From Colwellia sp. C1TZA3 (GTDB lineage: Bacteria > Pseudomonadota > Gammaproteobacteria > Enterobacterales > Alteromonadaceae), in NCBI RefSeq assembly GCF_007954265.1, contig NZ_VOLS01000008.1, positions 1 through 64,000 on the forward strand: 64,000 bases of DNA, written 5' to 3'. Positions within the stretch are counted from its first letter, which is position 1, and every line of letters starts with the position of its first letter. Shown here one piece after another: positions 55,735 to 64,000 of the stretch. The notes beneath the pieces are model-generated. The model was not told the DNA's origin, did no database searches, and worked only from the letters and a program-made list of their open reading frames with translations. Made by a program: the position numbers and the translations under genes.

Positions 55735-56787
55735 TTAAGTATTGTGATCTTTTTTCGTTAACAGCATGGCATCACCATAACTGAAAAAACGATACTGCTG
55801 TGCAACCGCATGTTGATAAGCCGCTATAATATTGTCGTAACCGGCAAAGGCACTGACTAACATCAGTAAGGTTGATTCCGATAAGTGAAAATTAGTAATT
55901 AAACTATCAACAATTTGAAATTCATAACCTGGGGTAATAAAAATATCGGTATCGCCATAAAACTCACTAAAGGTTTTACTTTGTTCTTTAGCAACTCGAG
56001 CGGCACTTTCTAGTGAACGAACTGACGTGGTACCTACCGCAATAACTTTACCGCCATTGGCTTTAGTTTGCTCAATTTGAGTGACCACGCTCGCTGGCAC
56101 TTCAACATATTCAGCATGCATAATATGGTCAGCAATTTCATCAACCTTTACTGGTTGAAAGGTACCTGCACCAACATGTAAAGTCACGAAAGCAAAATCT
56201 ACACCTTTAGCTTTGAGTTGTGCCATTAGTGCATCATCAAAATGCAAACCAGCGGTTGGCGCGGCTACCGCACCGGGCTTTTCATTATAAACGGTTTGAT
56301 AGCGTTCACGATCGCTGTCTTCATCAGGCCGGTCAATATAAGGCGGTAATGGCATATGGCCAACGTCATCTAATATTGATAATACTGATTGTTCACCATG
56401 AAATTCAAGCTCAAACAAGGCGTCATGTCTTGCCACCATGGTTGCTTTAACTTTACCTTCTAATAGTATTTCGCTACCCGGTTTTGGTGATTTACTACAA
56501 CGAATGTGTGCTAACACTCGGTGTTCATCAAGTAAACGTTCAACTAAAACCTCTAACTTGCCACCACTGGCCTTTTGGCCAAACATACGCGCAGGAATAA
56601 CCCGCGTATTGTTAAAAACTAACAAGTCCCCCGCTTCAACATGGGCAACAAGGTCAGTAAACCTTTCATCGTTAAGCGCACCACTATTACCATTTAAGGT
56701 CATTAAACGGCTGGCTGAACGGTTAGCTTTTGGGTATCGAGCGATAAGCTCTTCGGGTAAATCAAATGAAAAATCAGCAACACGCAT
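55735..56787 (-). CDS. queA: S-adenosylmethionine:tRNA ribosyltransferase-isomerase
   Basis: Converts preQ1 in tRNA to epoxyqueuosine using the ribosyl part of [17 protein letters not shown] at the N-terminus, [26 protein letters not shown] and [16 protein letters not shown] are family hallmarks. Length 350. First gene of queA-tgt-yajC-secD-secF. Ribosome site weak. Confidence 0.97.
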   Translation of the reverse strand: MRVADFSFDLPEELIARYPKANRSASRLMTLNGNSGALNDERFTDLVAHVEAGDLLVFNNTRVIPARMFGQKASGGKLEVLVERLLDEHRVLAHIRCSKSPKPGSEILLEGKVKATMVARHDALFELEFHGEQSVLSILDDVGHMPLPPYIDRPDEDSDRERYQTVYNEKPGAVAAPTAGLHFDDALMAQLKAKGVDFAFVTLHVGAGTFQPVKVDEIADHIMHAEYVEVPASVVTQIEQTKANGGKVIAVGTTSVRSLESAARVAKEQSKTFSEFYGDTDIFITPGYEFQIVDSLITNFHLSESTLLMLVSAFAGYDNIIAAYQHAVAQQYRFFSYGDAMLLTKKDHNT

Positions 56788-57010
56788 GGTAAATAAACTA
56801 GTTCAAAGGTTAAAAAACGCGTAATTTTAGTGCTGCACGGCACGAATAGCAAGTATTAACTTGTAAAACTAAACTGGCTTGACGACAGAAATATCACCTA
56901 AGCACCTAGCTGATATCACAGTAATAAATAGTGACTATAGTTTAAAATTAATCACCTAAAAGCTATATTTTGGCGTATGCTGAAAGCAAATAACTTGGTC
57001 AGGTAAGCAC

Positions 57011-58741
57011 ATGAAAAATCTTGCTTTCGCTATCGCAAAAACTATTATTAATGGTTTTGAGCGACATATTTATCTTTATAGTGAAATAACAAAAACAGCA
57101 AAACAGCGTTTTGAGCAACACCGCTGGCATGACATACAATTAGCCGCTAAAGCCCGTACTGACTTTTATGATCAACGTATAGAAGAAACACTCACTACTA
57201 TTAAACACGACTTTCTGGTTACTGAATTAAATGATGAGCTTTGGCAATATGTTAAAAGTTGTTATATAGAACTGCTCAGTAAACACCCGCAACCAGAGTT
57301 AGCTGAGAGTTTTTATAACTCAATATTTTGTCACCTGTTTGAGCGTGAATATTATCATAATGCCTATATTTTCGTACAATCAACCGCCACACGCTTAGAC
57401 ACCTTGCCGACACCAAAAATATTCACCAGTTACTTTCCTGCTAAACAAGGATTGTTTCAAACCATCAATCACATTATGAATAGCCAAAATTTTTCAGTGC
57501 CGTTTACACATTTGAAAAAAGACATCAATATTCTGATAGCAAAATTTCGTCAATACGCAGATAAAACCCATTACCAGTTATCCGATTTGCAATTTGACAT
57601 TTTAGATTCTGTTTTCTACCGTAATAAAGGTGCTTACATTATTGGCCGGGTAATTTCCCCTGGCGGTGAAACACCGTTTATTATTTCGCTATTAAACACT
57701 GAAAAAGATGGTTTTTTTATTGACGCTTTAATCACTGAAGGTGAGGATATGGCGGTAGTCTTTGGTTTTGCTCGGGCTTATTTCTTTGTCGATTGTCAGC
57801 ACCCGCACGCATTAATCGTTTTTCTTAATCGTTTAACTCCCCATAAAACTAGTGCCGACTTATATTCTGCCATCGGTTTTCATAAGCAGGGGAAAACTCA
57901 GTTTTATCGTGATTTTTTAAACCACCTTGATAACAGTGATGACAAACTTGTACTGGCGCCAGGTATCAAAGGTATGGTGATGTCGGTATTTATGCTGCCA
58001 TCATACCCTTATGTTTTTAAAATTATTAAAGACAAGTTTTCCCCCAGTAAAAATATGACCCGGGATGATGTTAAAGGCAAATATCGCTTGGTTAAATTGC
58101 ATGATCGAGTCGGCCGCATGGCTGATACCATGGAATATTCCGAAGTGGCCTTCCCTAAACAGCGCTTCTCAGCCGAACTACTTGAAGAGCTAAATGCCGT
58201 TGCTCCTTCCTTGCTAAGATATGAAAATGATTTAGTGATCATTAAACATATGTATATTGAACGTAAAATGACACCACTGAATTTATACTTAGCAACAGCT
58301 AATGATGCAGAAGTAGACAACGCTATGTATGGCTACGGCGAAGCGATTAAACAGTTGATTGCCGCCAATATATTTCCAGGGGATATGTTATTGAAAAATT
58401 TTGGTGTCACACGCCATGGTCGAGTAATTTTTTATGACTATGATGAAATTACTTATATGAATGAGGTTAATTTTCGCGTTAAACCAGAAGCCATTACAGA
58501 AGAGCAAATTTATGCCGCAGAGCCATGGTACTCGGTTGACCCTGGTGATGTATTTCCAGAAGAAATAGCCACCTTTGCGTTAGCTAATAAACGCTACCGA
58601 CAGGCATTTTTGGGGCATCATGCTAATTTATTGGAAGCTAAGTATTGGCAAGACTGCCAAGCTAGTGTCGCCAAAGGTGTTTTTGCCGATGTTTACCCGT
58701 ATCCTGAAGAGTCACGTTTTTGTCACTGGCAAAGTAAATAA
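57011..58741 (+). CDS. aceK: Isocitrate dehydrogenase kinase/phosphatase
   Basis: Bifunctional enzyme that phosphorylates isocitrate dehydrogenase to divert carbon into the glyoxylate shunt on acetate or fatty acids, and reverses it. 576 residues with the regulatory N-terminal half and a kinase half: APGIKGMVMSVFMLPSYPYVFKIIKDKF (ATP loop), RHGRVIFYDYDEITYM (metal site). It is usually next to aceB and aceA but stands alone here. AGGT upstream of the ATG. Confidence 0.95.
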   Translation: MKNLAFAIAKTIINGFERHIYLYSEITKTAKQRFEQHRWHDIQLAAKARTDFYDQRIEETLTTIKHDFLVTELNDELWQYVKSCYIELLSKHPQPELAESFYNSIFCHLFEREYYHNAYIFVQSTATRLDTLPTPKIFTSYFPAKQGLFQTINHIMNSQNFSVPFTHLKKDINILIAKFRQYADKTHYQLSDLQFDILDSVFYRNKGAYIIGRVISPGGETPFIISLLNTEKDGFFIDALITEGEDMAVVFGFARAYFFVDCQHPHALIVFLNRLTPHKTSADLYSAIGFHKQGKTQFYRDFLNHLDNSDDKLVLAPGIKGMVMSVFMLPSYPYVFKIIKDKFSPSKNMTRDDVKGKYRLVKLHDRVGRMADTMEYSEVAFPKQRFSAELLEELNAVAPSLLRYENDLVIIKHMYIERKMTPLNLYLATANDAEVDNAMYGYGEAIKQLIAANIFPGDMLLKNFGVTRHGRVIFYDYDEITYMNEVNFRVKPEAITEEQIYAAEPWYSVDPGDVFPEEIATFALANKRYRQAFLGHHANLLEAKYWQDCQASVAKGVFADVYPYPEESRFCHWQSK

Positions 58742-58901
58742 AACCGTGCTAAATACCAAGCGACTTTAGTTGTTTGGTATTTAACTGCTCTACTTCAAAG
58801 TATGTTTTAAAGTAAATTGGCTGTAAAACCAACAAACGTTAATAAAAATGCGCACATGTGCTGTTTATTTAGCCGAACAGTCATTTTTTTTAAATTTACG
58901 C

Positions 58902-58929
58902 TTTACCTTTAGCTCGGCATCAGTATAAT
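58902..58929 (+). promoter_or_regulatory. Promoter of tRNA-Trp
   Basis: TTTACC (58902-58907), 16 bases, TATAAT (58924-58929). Transcription would start near 58936, a few bases before the mature tRNA end. Confidence 0.7.
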
Positions 58930-58942
58930 TCGAATCTGTTGC

Positions 58943-59019
58943 AGGGGTGTAGTTCCAATTGGTAGAACAGCGGTCTCCAAAACCGACGGTTGGGAGTTCG
59001 AATCTCTCCACCCCTGCCA
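58943..59019 (+). tRNA. tRNA-Trp (anticodon CCA)
   Basis: 77 bases including an encoded CCA end. The acceptor stem AGGGGTG pairs with CACCCCT, the D arm is GTTC/GAAC, the anticodon loop is CTCCAAA, and the T arm is GGGAG-TTCGAAT-CTCTC. It follows E. coli tRNA-Trp closely. The first anticodon-stem pair (27-43) is G opposite A, a mismatch. Confidence 0.97.
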
Positions 59020-59151
59020 ATTTCCTTTCTATGTTGATTTATATTGATTTGACTCATTATTTAATCAAATCGTATTTTTAGTAAATTCTAGTTCTTCCTA
59101 TTTCAAAACTCTGTCATGATAACTGTAATTTCTAACTGTAGCTAAAATGAT

Positions 59152-59634
59152 ATGAGCATTAACAAAAGACAATTTGAATTATTACAAGCCATGGGTATTA
59201 CGGTTTGGCAAAGGCGGGAATTATCCAGCTATAACTCATTGTCAGCTAATGTTACCGAAACTGCTCAGCACAACGATAAAAATAGTGACTCAAGTACTAC
59301 CGTGACCTCAGCAACATTACCGCAATCAAATCTGGATACGACTAAAAAAATAGTAAAAACAGTACCAAAAGACTGTATTGCTGTCAGTTTAAAATCATTA
59401 CTTAAACAACCGCTATTTAAAGACATTATTCGTTGTTTAGGTGTAAACAGTGCCGACTTATCCATGAGCCATAATCAAATTGATTTAGGTATTATTAATT
59501 GGCAATTCACGCCAAATGAAAGTATTGAATTTAAGCATAACTGCTTAAGCACACCCGATTTAACCACGCTTGCCAACTCGCCAGAATTAAAAAAATCATT
59601 GTGGCAATCCATAGGATCTTTAAGCTCAACATGA
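59152..59634 (+). CDS. holD: DNA polymerase III psi subunit
   Basis: Clamp-loader accessory subunit that ties chi and SSB to the gamma complex. 160 residues. KRQFELLQAMGITVWQRR at the N-terminus matches the HolD segment that binds the clamp loader, and STPDLTTLANSPELKKSLWQSI near the end matches its C-terminal block. A Ser/Thr-rich linker (about residues 30-65) makes it longer than E. coli HolD. The family is poorly conserved; its place directly before rimI, overlapping it by four bases, supports the call. Confidence 0.87.
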   Translation: MSINKRQFELLQAMGITVWQRRELSSYNSLSANVTETAQHNDKNSDSSTTVTSATLPQSNLDTTKKIVKTVPKDCIAVSLKSLLKQPLFKDIIRCLGVNSADLSMSHNQIDLGIINWQFTPNESIEFKHNCLSTPDLTTLANSPELKKSLWQSIGSLSST

Positions 59635-60092
59635 AGCAAATAATAAATACTACCTTTAAGCCTGTGCATCAGGATATAGTCGAACAACTTATGGTGATTG
59701 AACTTGCCTGCCACCCACATCCGTGGAGTGAAAAAACTTTTCGCAGTTGTATCGGTGGGCGATATTTTGGTGACTATTTAACCATAGATAATAGTATTGT
59801 CGGTTTTTATGTTGGAGAGTACATTTTAGGTGAAGCAACTTTAATGGACATTTGTGTTGCGCCAGAGCAACAAGGTAAAGGCTACGGTAAAGCCCTGTTG
59901 TTACAATTTTTTGCACACTGTAAAGCACTCGCTACCGAAAGTATTTTCCTCGAAGTACGAGCAAAAAACATTAGTGCACAAATGCTTTATATTAACCAGG
60001 GCTTTACTGAAATATCACGCAGAACCGGCTACTACCCAAGTAATACCGGCTTTGGCTATGAAGACGCTATAGTGATGTCAAAGAAACTCTGA
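59631..60092 (+). CDS. rimI: Ribosomal protein S18 alanine N-acetyltransferase
   Basis: GNAT acetyltransferase of 153 residues. The acetyl-CoA loop is CVAPEQQGKGYGKALL, followed by IFLEVRAKNISAQMLYINQGFTEISRRTGYYP, typical of RimI. I start at the ATG at 59631, which overlaps the holD stop (ATGA); the frame extends ten codons upstream to a GTG within holD. The holD-rimI pair is the conserved arrangement. Confidence 0.93.
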   Translation: MKQIINTTFKPVHQDIVEQLMVIELACHPHPWSEKTFRSCIGGRYFGDYLTIDNSIVGFYVGEYILGEATLMDICVAPEQQGKGYGKALLLQFFAHCKALATESIFLEVRAKNISAQMLYINQGFTEISRRTGYYPSNTGFGYEDAIVMSKKL

Positions 60093-60142
60093 TAAAACCC
60101 TATCACCTAGCCGCGGCGTTTATCGACGGCTAATAATATTTT

Positions 60143-60244
60143 ACATATACGTTCTTGTGCATCCATGCACCCACGTTATACCGTACATCCTGTACATATA
60201 CGTTCTTGTGCATCCATGCACTCACGTTATACCGTACATCCTGT
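60143..60244 (+). repeat. Two tandem copies of a 51-bp palindromic repeat
   Basis: Two units of 51 bases differ at one position (CCCACG versus CTCACG). Each holds the palindromes GTGCAT-CC-ATGCAC and GTACA-TCC-TGTAC inside a longer ACGT...ACGT inverted layout, so each can fold into a hairpin. It lies in the 3' untranslated region of rimI before the terminator and looks like a dispersed intergenic repeat. Confidence 0.92.
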
Positions 60245-60248
60245 ACAT

Positions 60249-60278
60249 AAAAAAGCAAACCTATTGGTTTGCTTTTTT
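60249..60278 (+). terminator. Bidirectional terminator between rimI and napC
   Basis: AAAAGCAAACC, loop TATT, GGTTTGCTTTT plus T: an 11-bp stem with A and T runs, serving the convergent holD-rimI and nap operons. Confidence 0.9.
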
Positions 60279-60319
60279 ACTTTTCGGTACGCTATACAAA
60301 GCCTTTAACTTGAGGTTAA

Positions 60320-60895
60320 TTACCAGTTTTCAACACCTTTCATATCCGGTAACTGATGAGCGATACCTTTATGGCAATCGATACAGGTTTTCTCACCCGA
60401 CGCTAAGGCGTCAGAGTGCATTTTCACACTGCGGTTACCCTGCTCGGAAAAGTCCATATACTCAAAGTCATGACAGTTACGACACTCTAGTGAGTCATTT
60501 TCTTTCATTCGTTTCCACTCACGTTCAGCCATGGAACGACGATGATCGACAAACTCTTCTCTCGTGTCAATAATCCCAGTTAGCATCCCCCAAACTTCTT
60601 TACTGGCGGCAATTTTACGTACTATTTTATCCGTCCATTTTTTAGGCACATGACAGTCAGGACATGTAGCACGGACACCTGAGCGATTGGCATAGTGAAT
60701 GGTTTCGCGATATTCCTGATAAACATTGTCTTGCATTTCATGACAACTAATACAGAACTCTTCTGTGTTGGTTGCTTCTAATGCAGTATTAAAGCCGCCC
60801 CAGAAAATAATCCCGCCGGCAAAACCAATCGCCAAAATAAACCACATAGCAGCACTACTCGGTGATTTTAAAAACGTCCACAATTTTTTTAGCAT
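60320..60895 (-). CDS. napC: NapC/NirT family tetrahaem cytochrome c
   Basis: Membrane-anchored quinol dehydrogenase that passes electrons to NapAB. One N-terminal membrane helix ([20 protein letters not shown]) and four haem motifs CISCH, CPDCH, CRNCH and CIDCH in 191 residues, the NapC layout. AAGGGG before the ATG. Last gene of napDABC; no napGH follows. Confidence 0.95.
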   Translation of the reverse strand: MLKKLWTFLKSPSSAAMWFILAIGFAGGIIFWGGFNTALEATNTEEFCISCHEMQDNVYQEYRETIHYANRSGVRATCPDCHVPKKWTDKIVRKIAASKEVWGMLTGIIDTREEFVDHRRSMAEREWKRMKENDSLECRNCHDFEYMDFSEQGNRSVKMHSDALASGEKTCIDCHKGIAHQLPDMKGVENW

Positions 60896-60921
60896 TTTAA
60901 TCCCCTTAACATTGCAACGAT

Positions 60922-61380
60922 TTACTCATTACTCAATGATTCAATCGGTTCAAAGGTATTATCTACCAATGGCGCTGCGTCAGCTTGTGTAACGTGGCAT
61001 TGCAAACAAAAATAACGGCGAGGAGAAACATCAGATAATGTTTTCCCATCACGATCTTCAAAGTGCGTTAAGCTAATTTTTGTTGCGCCAGTTTCTGCTG
61101 CATATTTCCAGCTGTGACAGTTCAAACACTTGTTGCTATTTAAATCAACACGGTAACCTCGTGTTTGATGAGGAATAACAGGGGGTTGATGAACGTAATT
61201 GCGCGCTATTGGGTTTTTGTCTTTAATAACCCGCTTTAGCTTTTCAGCAGCATGGGTTTCATCAATAGTCGCTGCCCCACGAATGGTGGCTAAACCGCCT
61301 GGATTTACTGTTTCTTGTGCCATGCTAGGAGGCGCAATCGCAAACGCAGCTACGGCAACTAATAAAGATAATAATTTCAT
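60922..61380 (-). CDS. napB: Periplasmic nitrate reductase dihaem cytochrome c subunit
   Basis: Electron-transfer subunit of NapAB with two haem motifs, CLNCH and CLQCH. 152 residues with a Sec signal ([20 protein letters not shown]). I start at the ATG at 61380, where GGAG lies upstream; the frame opens eight codons earlier. It lies between napA and napC. Confidence 0.95.
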   Translation of the reverse strand: MKLLSLLVAVAAFAIAPPSMAQETVNPGGLATIRGAATIDETHAAEKLKRVIKDKNPIARNYVHQPPVIPHQTRGYRVDLNSNKCLNCHSWKYAAETGATKISLTHFEDRDGKTLSDVSPRRYFCLQCHVTQADAAPLVDNTFEPIESLSNE

Positions 61381-61435
61381 TTTTTTTCTCCAGCGCATCA
61401 ACAACCAATTTTATCGATGCGTTAATTTTTCAAAA

Positions 61436-63925
61436 TTAAGCTTTAGCTACTTTTACCGCACATTTTTTATAATCAGTTTGTTTGGACAGCGGGTCAGTTG
61501 CATCTAAGGTTAACTTATTCACTAACTGCTTTGCGTCAAACCAAGGCATAAATACTAAGCCTCTCGGTGGTCGGTTACGGCCTCTGGTTTCAACCCGTGA
61601 TTCAATTTCGCCTCGACGAGACGCTATTAGGACCCTATCACCACGGCGTAAACCACGGCCTCTAGCGTCATCTGGATGCATAAAAACCACCGCATCAGGA
61701 AAGGCTTTATGTAGCTCAGGTACTCGTGAGGTCATCGAACCTGAATGCCAATGTTCAAGCACACGCCCGGTACTTAGCCATAAGTTATATTCTTCGTCAG
61801 GCGATTCAGCTGGTGGCTCATAAGGTAGGGCAAAAATAACTGCTTTATTATCTTTTTTACCATAAAACTGCACTTCACTACCCTTCTCTACGTAAGGATC
61901 ATGACCCTCTCTGAAGCGCCACTTGGTTTCCTTACCATTGACTACTGGCCATCTTAAACCACGCTCTTCATGATAGCGGTCAAACGGCGCTAAATCATGA
62001 CCATGGCCGCGACCAAATTCCGCATATTCTTCGAACAAACCTTTTTGAATATAAAAGCCAAAGTAATCGCCCTCATAGTTTATCTCGCCTTTCGATTCAG
62101 ACATCGGAAACTTATCAACTTTACCGTTAGCATAAAGCACGTCGTATAGGGTTTTCCCTCTAAGCGTTGGCTCTTTAGCAATAAGCTCTTCGGGCCAAAC
62201 TTCTTCAACTTTAAAGCGTTTAGAAAACTCAACTAATTGCCATAAATCAGAACGCGAATCGCCCGGCGCATTGACTTGTTGATGCCAAAATTGCGTTCTA
62301 CGCTCGGCATTACCGTATGCACCCTCTTTTTCTACCCACATGGAGGTTGGTAAAATTAAATCGCCCGCTTGTGCAGTCACTGTTGGATAAGGGTCTGACA
62401 CTACAATAAAGTTTTCTGGGTTGCGATAACCTGGAATAGCTTCTTCATTAATGTTCGCTGCGGCTTGCATATTGTTGTTACACATAACCCAGTAAGCATT
62501 GAGCTTGCCGTCTTTTAACATGCGATTTTGCAAGGCCGCATGATAACCAGGTTTGGGTGGGATTGTACCTTCAGGTAACTTCCATATTTTTTCTGCCGTA
62601 GCTCTGTGTGCTGGGTTTTTAACCACTAAGTCAGCAGGTAAACGATGTGAGAAAGTCCCCACTTCACGTGCAGTGCCACAAGCAGAAGGTTGACCCGTTA
62701 ATGAGAACGGGCTATTGCCTGGCTCAGATATTTTACCGGTTAACAAATGTACGTTGTACATTAAGTTATTGGCCCAAACACCACGAGTATGCTGGTTAAA
62801 GCCCATGGTCCAGAAAGACGTTACTTTCACTTTAGGATCCGCGTATAACTTCGCCATTTCAATCAAATTGGCTTCTGGCACACCTGATAGTTTAGAAACA
62901 GACTCAAGCGTATAAGTACTAACAAATTTAGCATAATCTTCAAAACTCATCGGCTTAGAGGCACCACTACCGGCATTTTTAGCGGCTTTTTCCAACGGAT
63001 GTGTTGGACGTAAACCATAGCCAATATCGGTAACGCCTTCACGCACATTGACATGATTTTTCATGAAGTCTTCGTTAACCGCATTATTTTGAATAATGTA
63101 ATTGGCGATAAAATTCAAAATAGCCAAGTCTGTTTGTGGTGTGAAAATCATGCCATTATCGGCCAGTTCAAAACTACGATGCTTGTAGGTAGATAACACA
63201 TTCACTTTCACGTGTGGTGCACTTAAACGGCGATCGGTTAATCGCGACCACAAAATAGGATGCATTTCAGCCATATTTGAGCCCCACAGCACAAAGGCAT
63301 CAGCATGTTCTAAATCATCATAACAACCCATTGGCTCGTCAATACCAAAGGTACGCATAAAACCACCAACAGCAGACGCCATACAGTGACGCGCATTTGG
63401 GTCAATATTATTGCTTAAGAAACCGGCTTTCATCAACTTAGAAGCTGCATAACCTTCCCATACCGTCCACTGACCTGAGCCAAACATACCCACAGAAGTT
63501 GGGCCTTTTTTCTTGATGGCTGCTTTGAATTTATCTGCCATAACATCAAAAGCTTTATCCCAACTTACCGGCGTAAATTCACCTTCTTTATGATATTCAC
63601 CATCGGTCATTCTTAATAATGGCTGAGTTAAGCGGTCTTTACCGTACATAATTTTCGATAAAAAATAGCCTTTAATACAATTTAGGCCTTTATTTACTTC
63701 GGCTTCTGGATCGCCTTGTGTTGCCACAACTTTGCCATGCTGAGTACCTACTAATACACTACAACCAGTGCCACAAAAACGACATGGCGCTTTGTCCCAC
63801 TTAATCGTGCTTTGAGACGATTTAGTGATCAAATTAGTCGCTGACGTAGGAACCGTAACCCCAGCTGCAACCGCGGTTGCTGCAATCGCGTTCGCTTTAA
63901 TAAAATCACGTCGAGTTAACGTCAT
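61436..63925 (-). CDS. napA: Periplasmic nitrate reductase catalytic subunit
   Basis: Molybdopterin enzyme reducing nitrate to nitrite in the periplasm. The twin-arginine signal [19 protein letters not shown] starts the protein. The [4Fe-4S] cluster uses C48, C51, C55 and C83; the molybdenum ligand is C181 in [10 protein letters not shown]. Length 829 matches NapA. AGGGG precedes the ATG, which overlaps the napD stop. Exported folded through Tat, with NapD as the proofreading chaperone. Confidence 0.97.
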   Translation of the reverse strand: MTLTRRDFIKANAIAATAVAAGVTVPTSATNLITKSSQSTIKWDKAPCRFCGTGCSVLVGTQHGKVVATQGDPEAEVNKGLNCIKGYFLSKIMYGKDRLTQPLLRMTDGEYHKEGEFTPVSWDKAFDVMADKFKAAIKKKGPTSVGMFGSGQWTVWEGYAASKLMKAGFLSNNIDPNARHCMASAVGGFMRTFGIDEPMGCYDDLEHADAFVLWGSNMAEMHPILWSRLTDRRLSAPHVKVNVLSTYKHRSFELADNGMIFTPQTDLAILNFIANYIIQNNAVNEDFMKNHVNVREGVTDIGYGLRPTHPLEKAAKNAGSGASKPMSFEDYAKFVSTYTLESVSKLSGVPEANLIEMAKLYADPKVKVTSFWTMGFNQHTRGVWANNLMYNVHLLTGKISEPGNSPFSLTGQPSACGTAREVGTFSHRLPADLVVKNPAHRATAEKIWKLPEGTIPPKPGYHAALQNRMLKDGKLNAYWVMCNNNMQAAANINEEAIPGYRNPENFIVVSDPYPTVTAQAGDLILPTSMWVEKEGAYGNAERRTQFWHQQVNAPGDSRSDLWQLVEFSKRFKVEEVWPEELIAKEPTLRGKTLYDVLYANGKVDKFPMSESKGEINYEGDYFGFYIQKGLFEEYAEFGRGHGHDLAPFDRYHEERGLRWPVVNGKETKWRFREGHDPYVEKGSEVQFYGKKDNKAVIFALPYEPPAESPDEEYNLWLSTGRVLEHWHSGSMTSRVPELHKAFPDAVVFMHPDDARGRGLRRGDRVLIASRRGEIESRVETRGRNRPPRGLVFMPWFDAKQLVNKLTLDATDPLSKQTDYKKCAVKVAKA

Positions 63926-64000
63926 AATTTTTTCCCCTGATGCTGAGGTAAACCAGCGTCGTTATGATGAAAGATAAGTGATGACGAGATAACACCTGAA
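63922..64000 (-). CDS. napD: NapD, nitrate reductase maturation chaperone (3' end only)
   Basis: The last 25 codons, running off the window: [19 protein letters not shown] and on to a TGA that overlaps the napA ATG. They match the end of NapD (GVLAVSLVYHQQ in E. coli), which binds the NapA Tat signal. The rest lies beyond the window. Confidence 0.85.
   Translation of the reverse strand, partial: SGVISSSLIFHHNDAGLPQHQGKKL

Noticed and set aside
60157-60573. 138-codon plus-strand reading frame
   Set aside because: Its start is the translated 51-bp tandem repeat and the rest runs antisense to napC and through a terminator.

Overview
The window looks like a chromosomal segment of an AT-rich marine gammaproteobacterium of the Alteromonadales, most like Colwellia or a close relative. 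This is inferred from gene content and order: holD-rimI, queA-tgt-yajC-secD-secF, lolCDE, kdsB-Trm112-lpxK-msbA-comEC, napDABC, a DUF2897 micro-protein and a GlyGly-CTERM protein. No database search was possible. Most of the DNA is ordinary core and metabolic genome; the unusual signal lies in the spacers and in a few accessory operons.

Layout. 0.4-5.2 kb: GMC oxidoreductase, thioredoxin-fold protein and a lipoprotein M3 peptidase. 5.3-10.0 kb (minus strand): DUF3010, a DTW-domain tRNA modification enzyme, a YggN-like protein, ZapE, a cold-shock protein with a long leader, and a SpoU-type methyltransferase. 10.1-15.2 kb: a repeat-rich zone with a secreted protein of unknown function, a signal-peptidase pseudogene interrupted by two mobile repeats, a GlyGly-CTERM cyclophilin, ArfB and a ribosome hibernation factor. 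15.3-30.1 kb: acyltransferase, secreted M18 aminopeptidase, AzlCD, then lipid A/LPS genes (kdsB, lpxK, msbA), comEC and lolCDE. 30.6-39.3 kb: TauE-type permease, RND efflux pair and a lipoprotein M13 peptidase. 39.8-43.6 kb: a cobalamin riboswitch heading btuD-btuC-cobO-btuF. 43.7-45.9 kb: DUF2897, ppiC, carbonic anhydrase, sulfotransferase-like protein. 45.9-48.8 kb: arsR-gapdh-arsJ arsenate export operon with operator-like palindrome and a heptanucleotide repeat in its leader. 48.9-50.3 kb: bfd and two complementary bacterioferritin subunits. 51.1-56.8 kb: queA-tgt-yajC-secDF. 57.0-60.1 kb: aceK, tRNA-Trp, holD-rimI. 60.3-64.0 kb: napDABC, with napD cut by the window end.

The strongest non-gene signal is a set of short non-coding inverted-repeat elements (MITE-like). 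Family A is 159 bp in all seven full copies, with further truncated or decayed copies; family B is about 162 bp (five copies) and there is one family-C relative. All begin ATACC and end GGTAT or a near match. In several places two elements sit end to end with a single base between them. One such pair replaces the middle of a signal peptidase I gene; another separates the bacterioferritin genes from a likely terminator.

I see no CRISPR array, prophage, integrase, transposase gene or obvious new defence system. The items most worth a second look are the MITE tandem behaviour, the split signal-peptidase gene, the bacterioferritin pair with complementary active-site losses, the repeat in the arsR leader, and a few strong unexplained inverted repeats.
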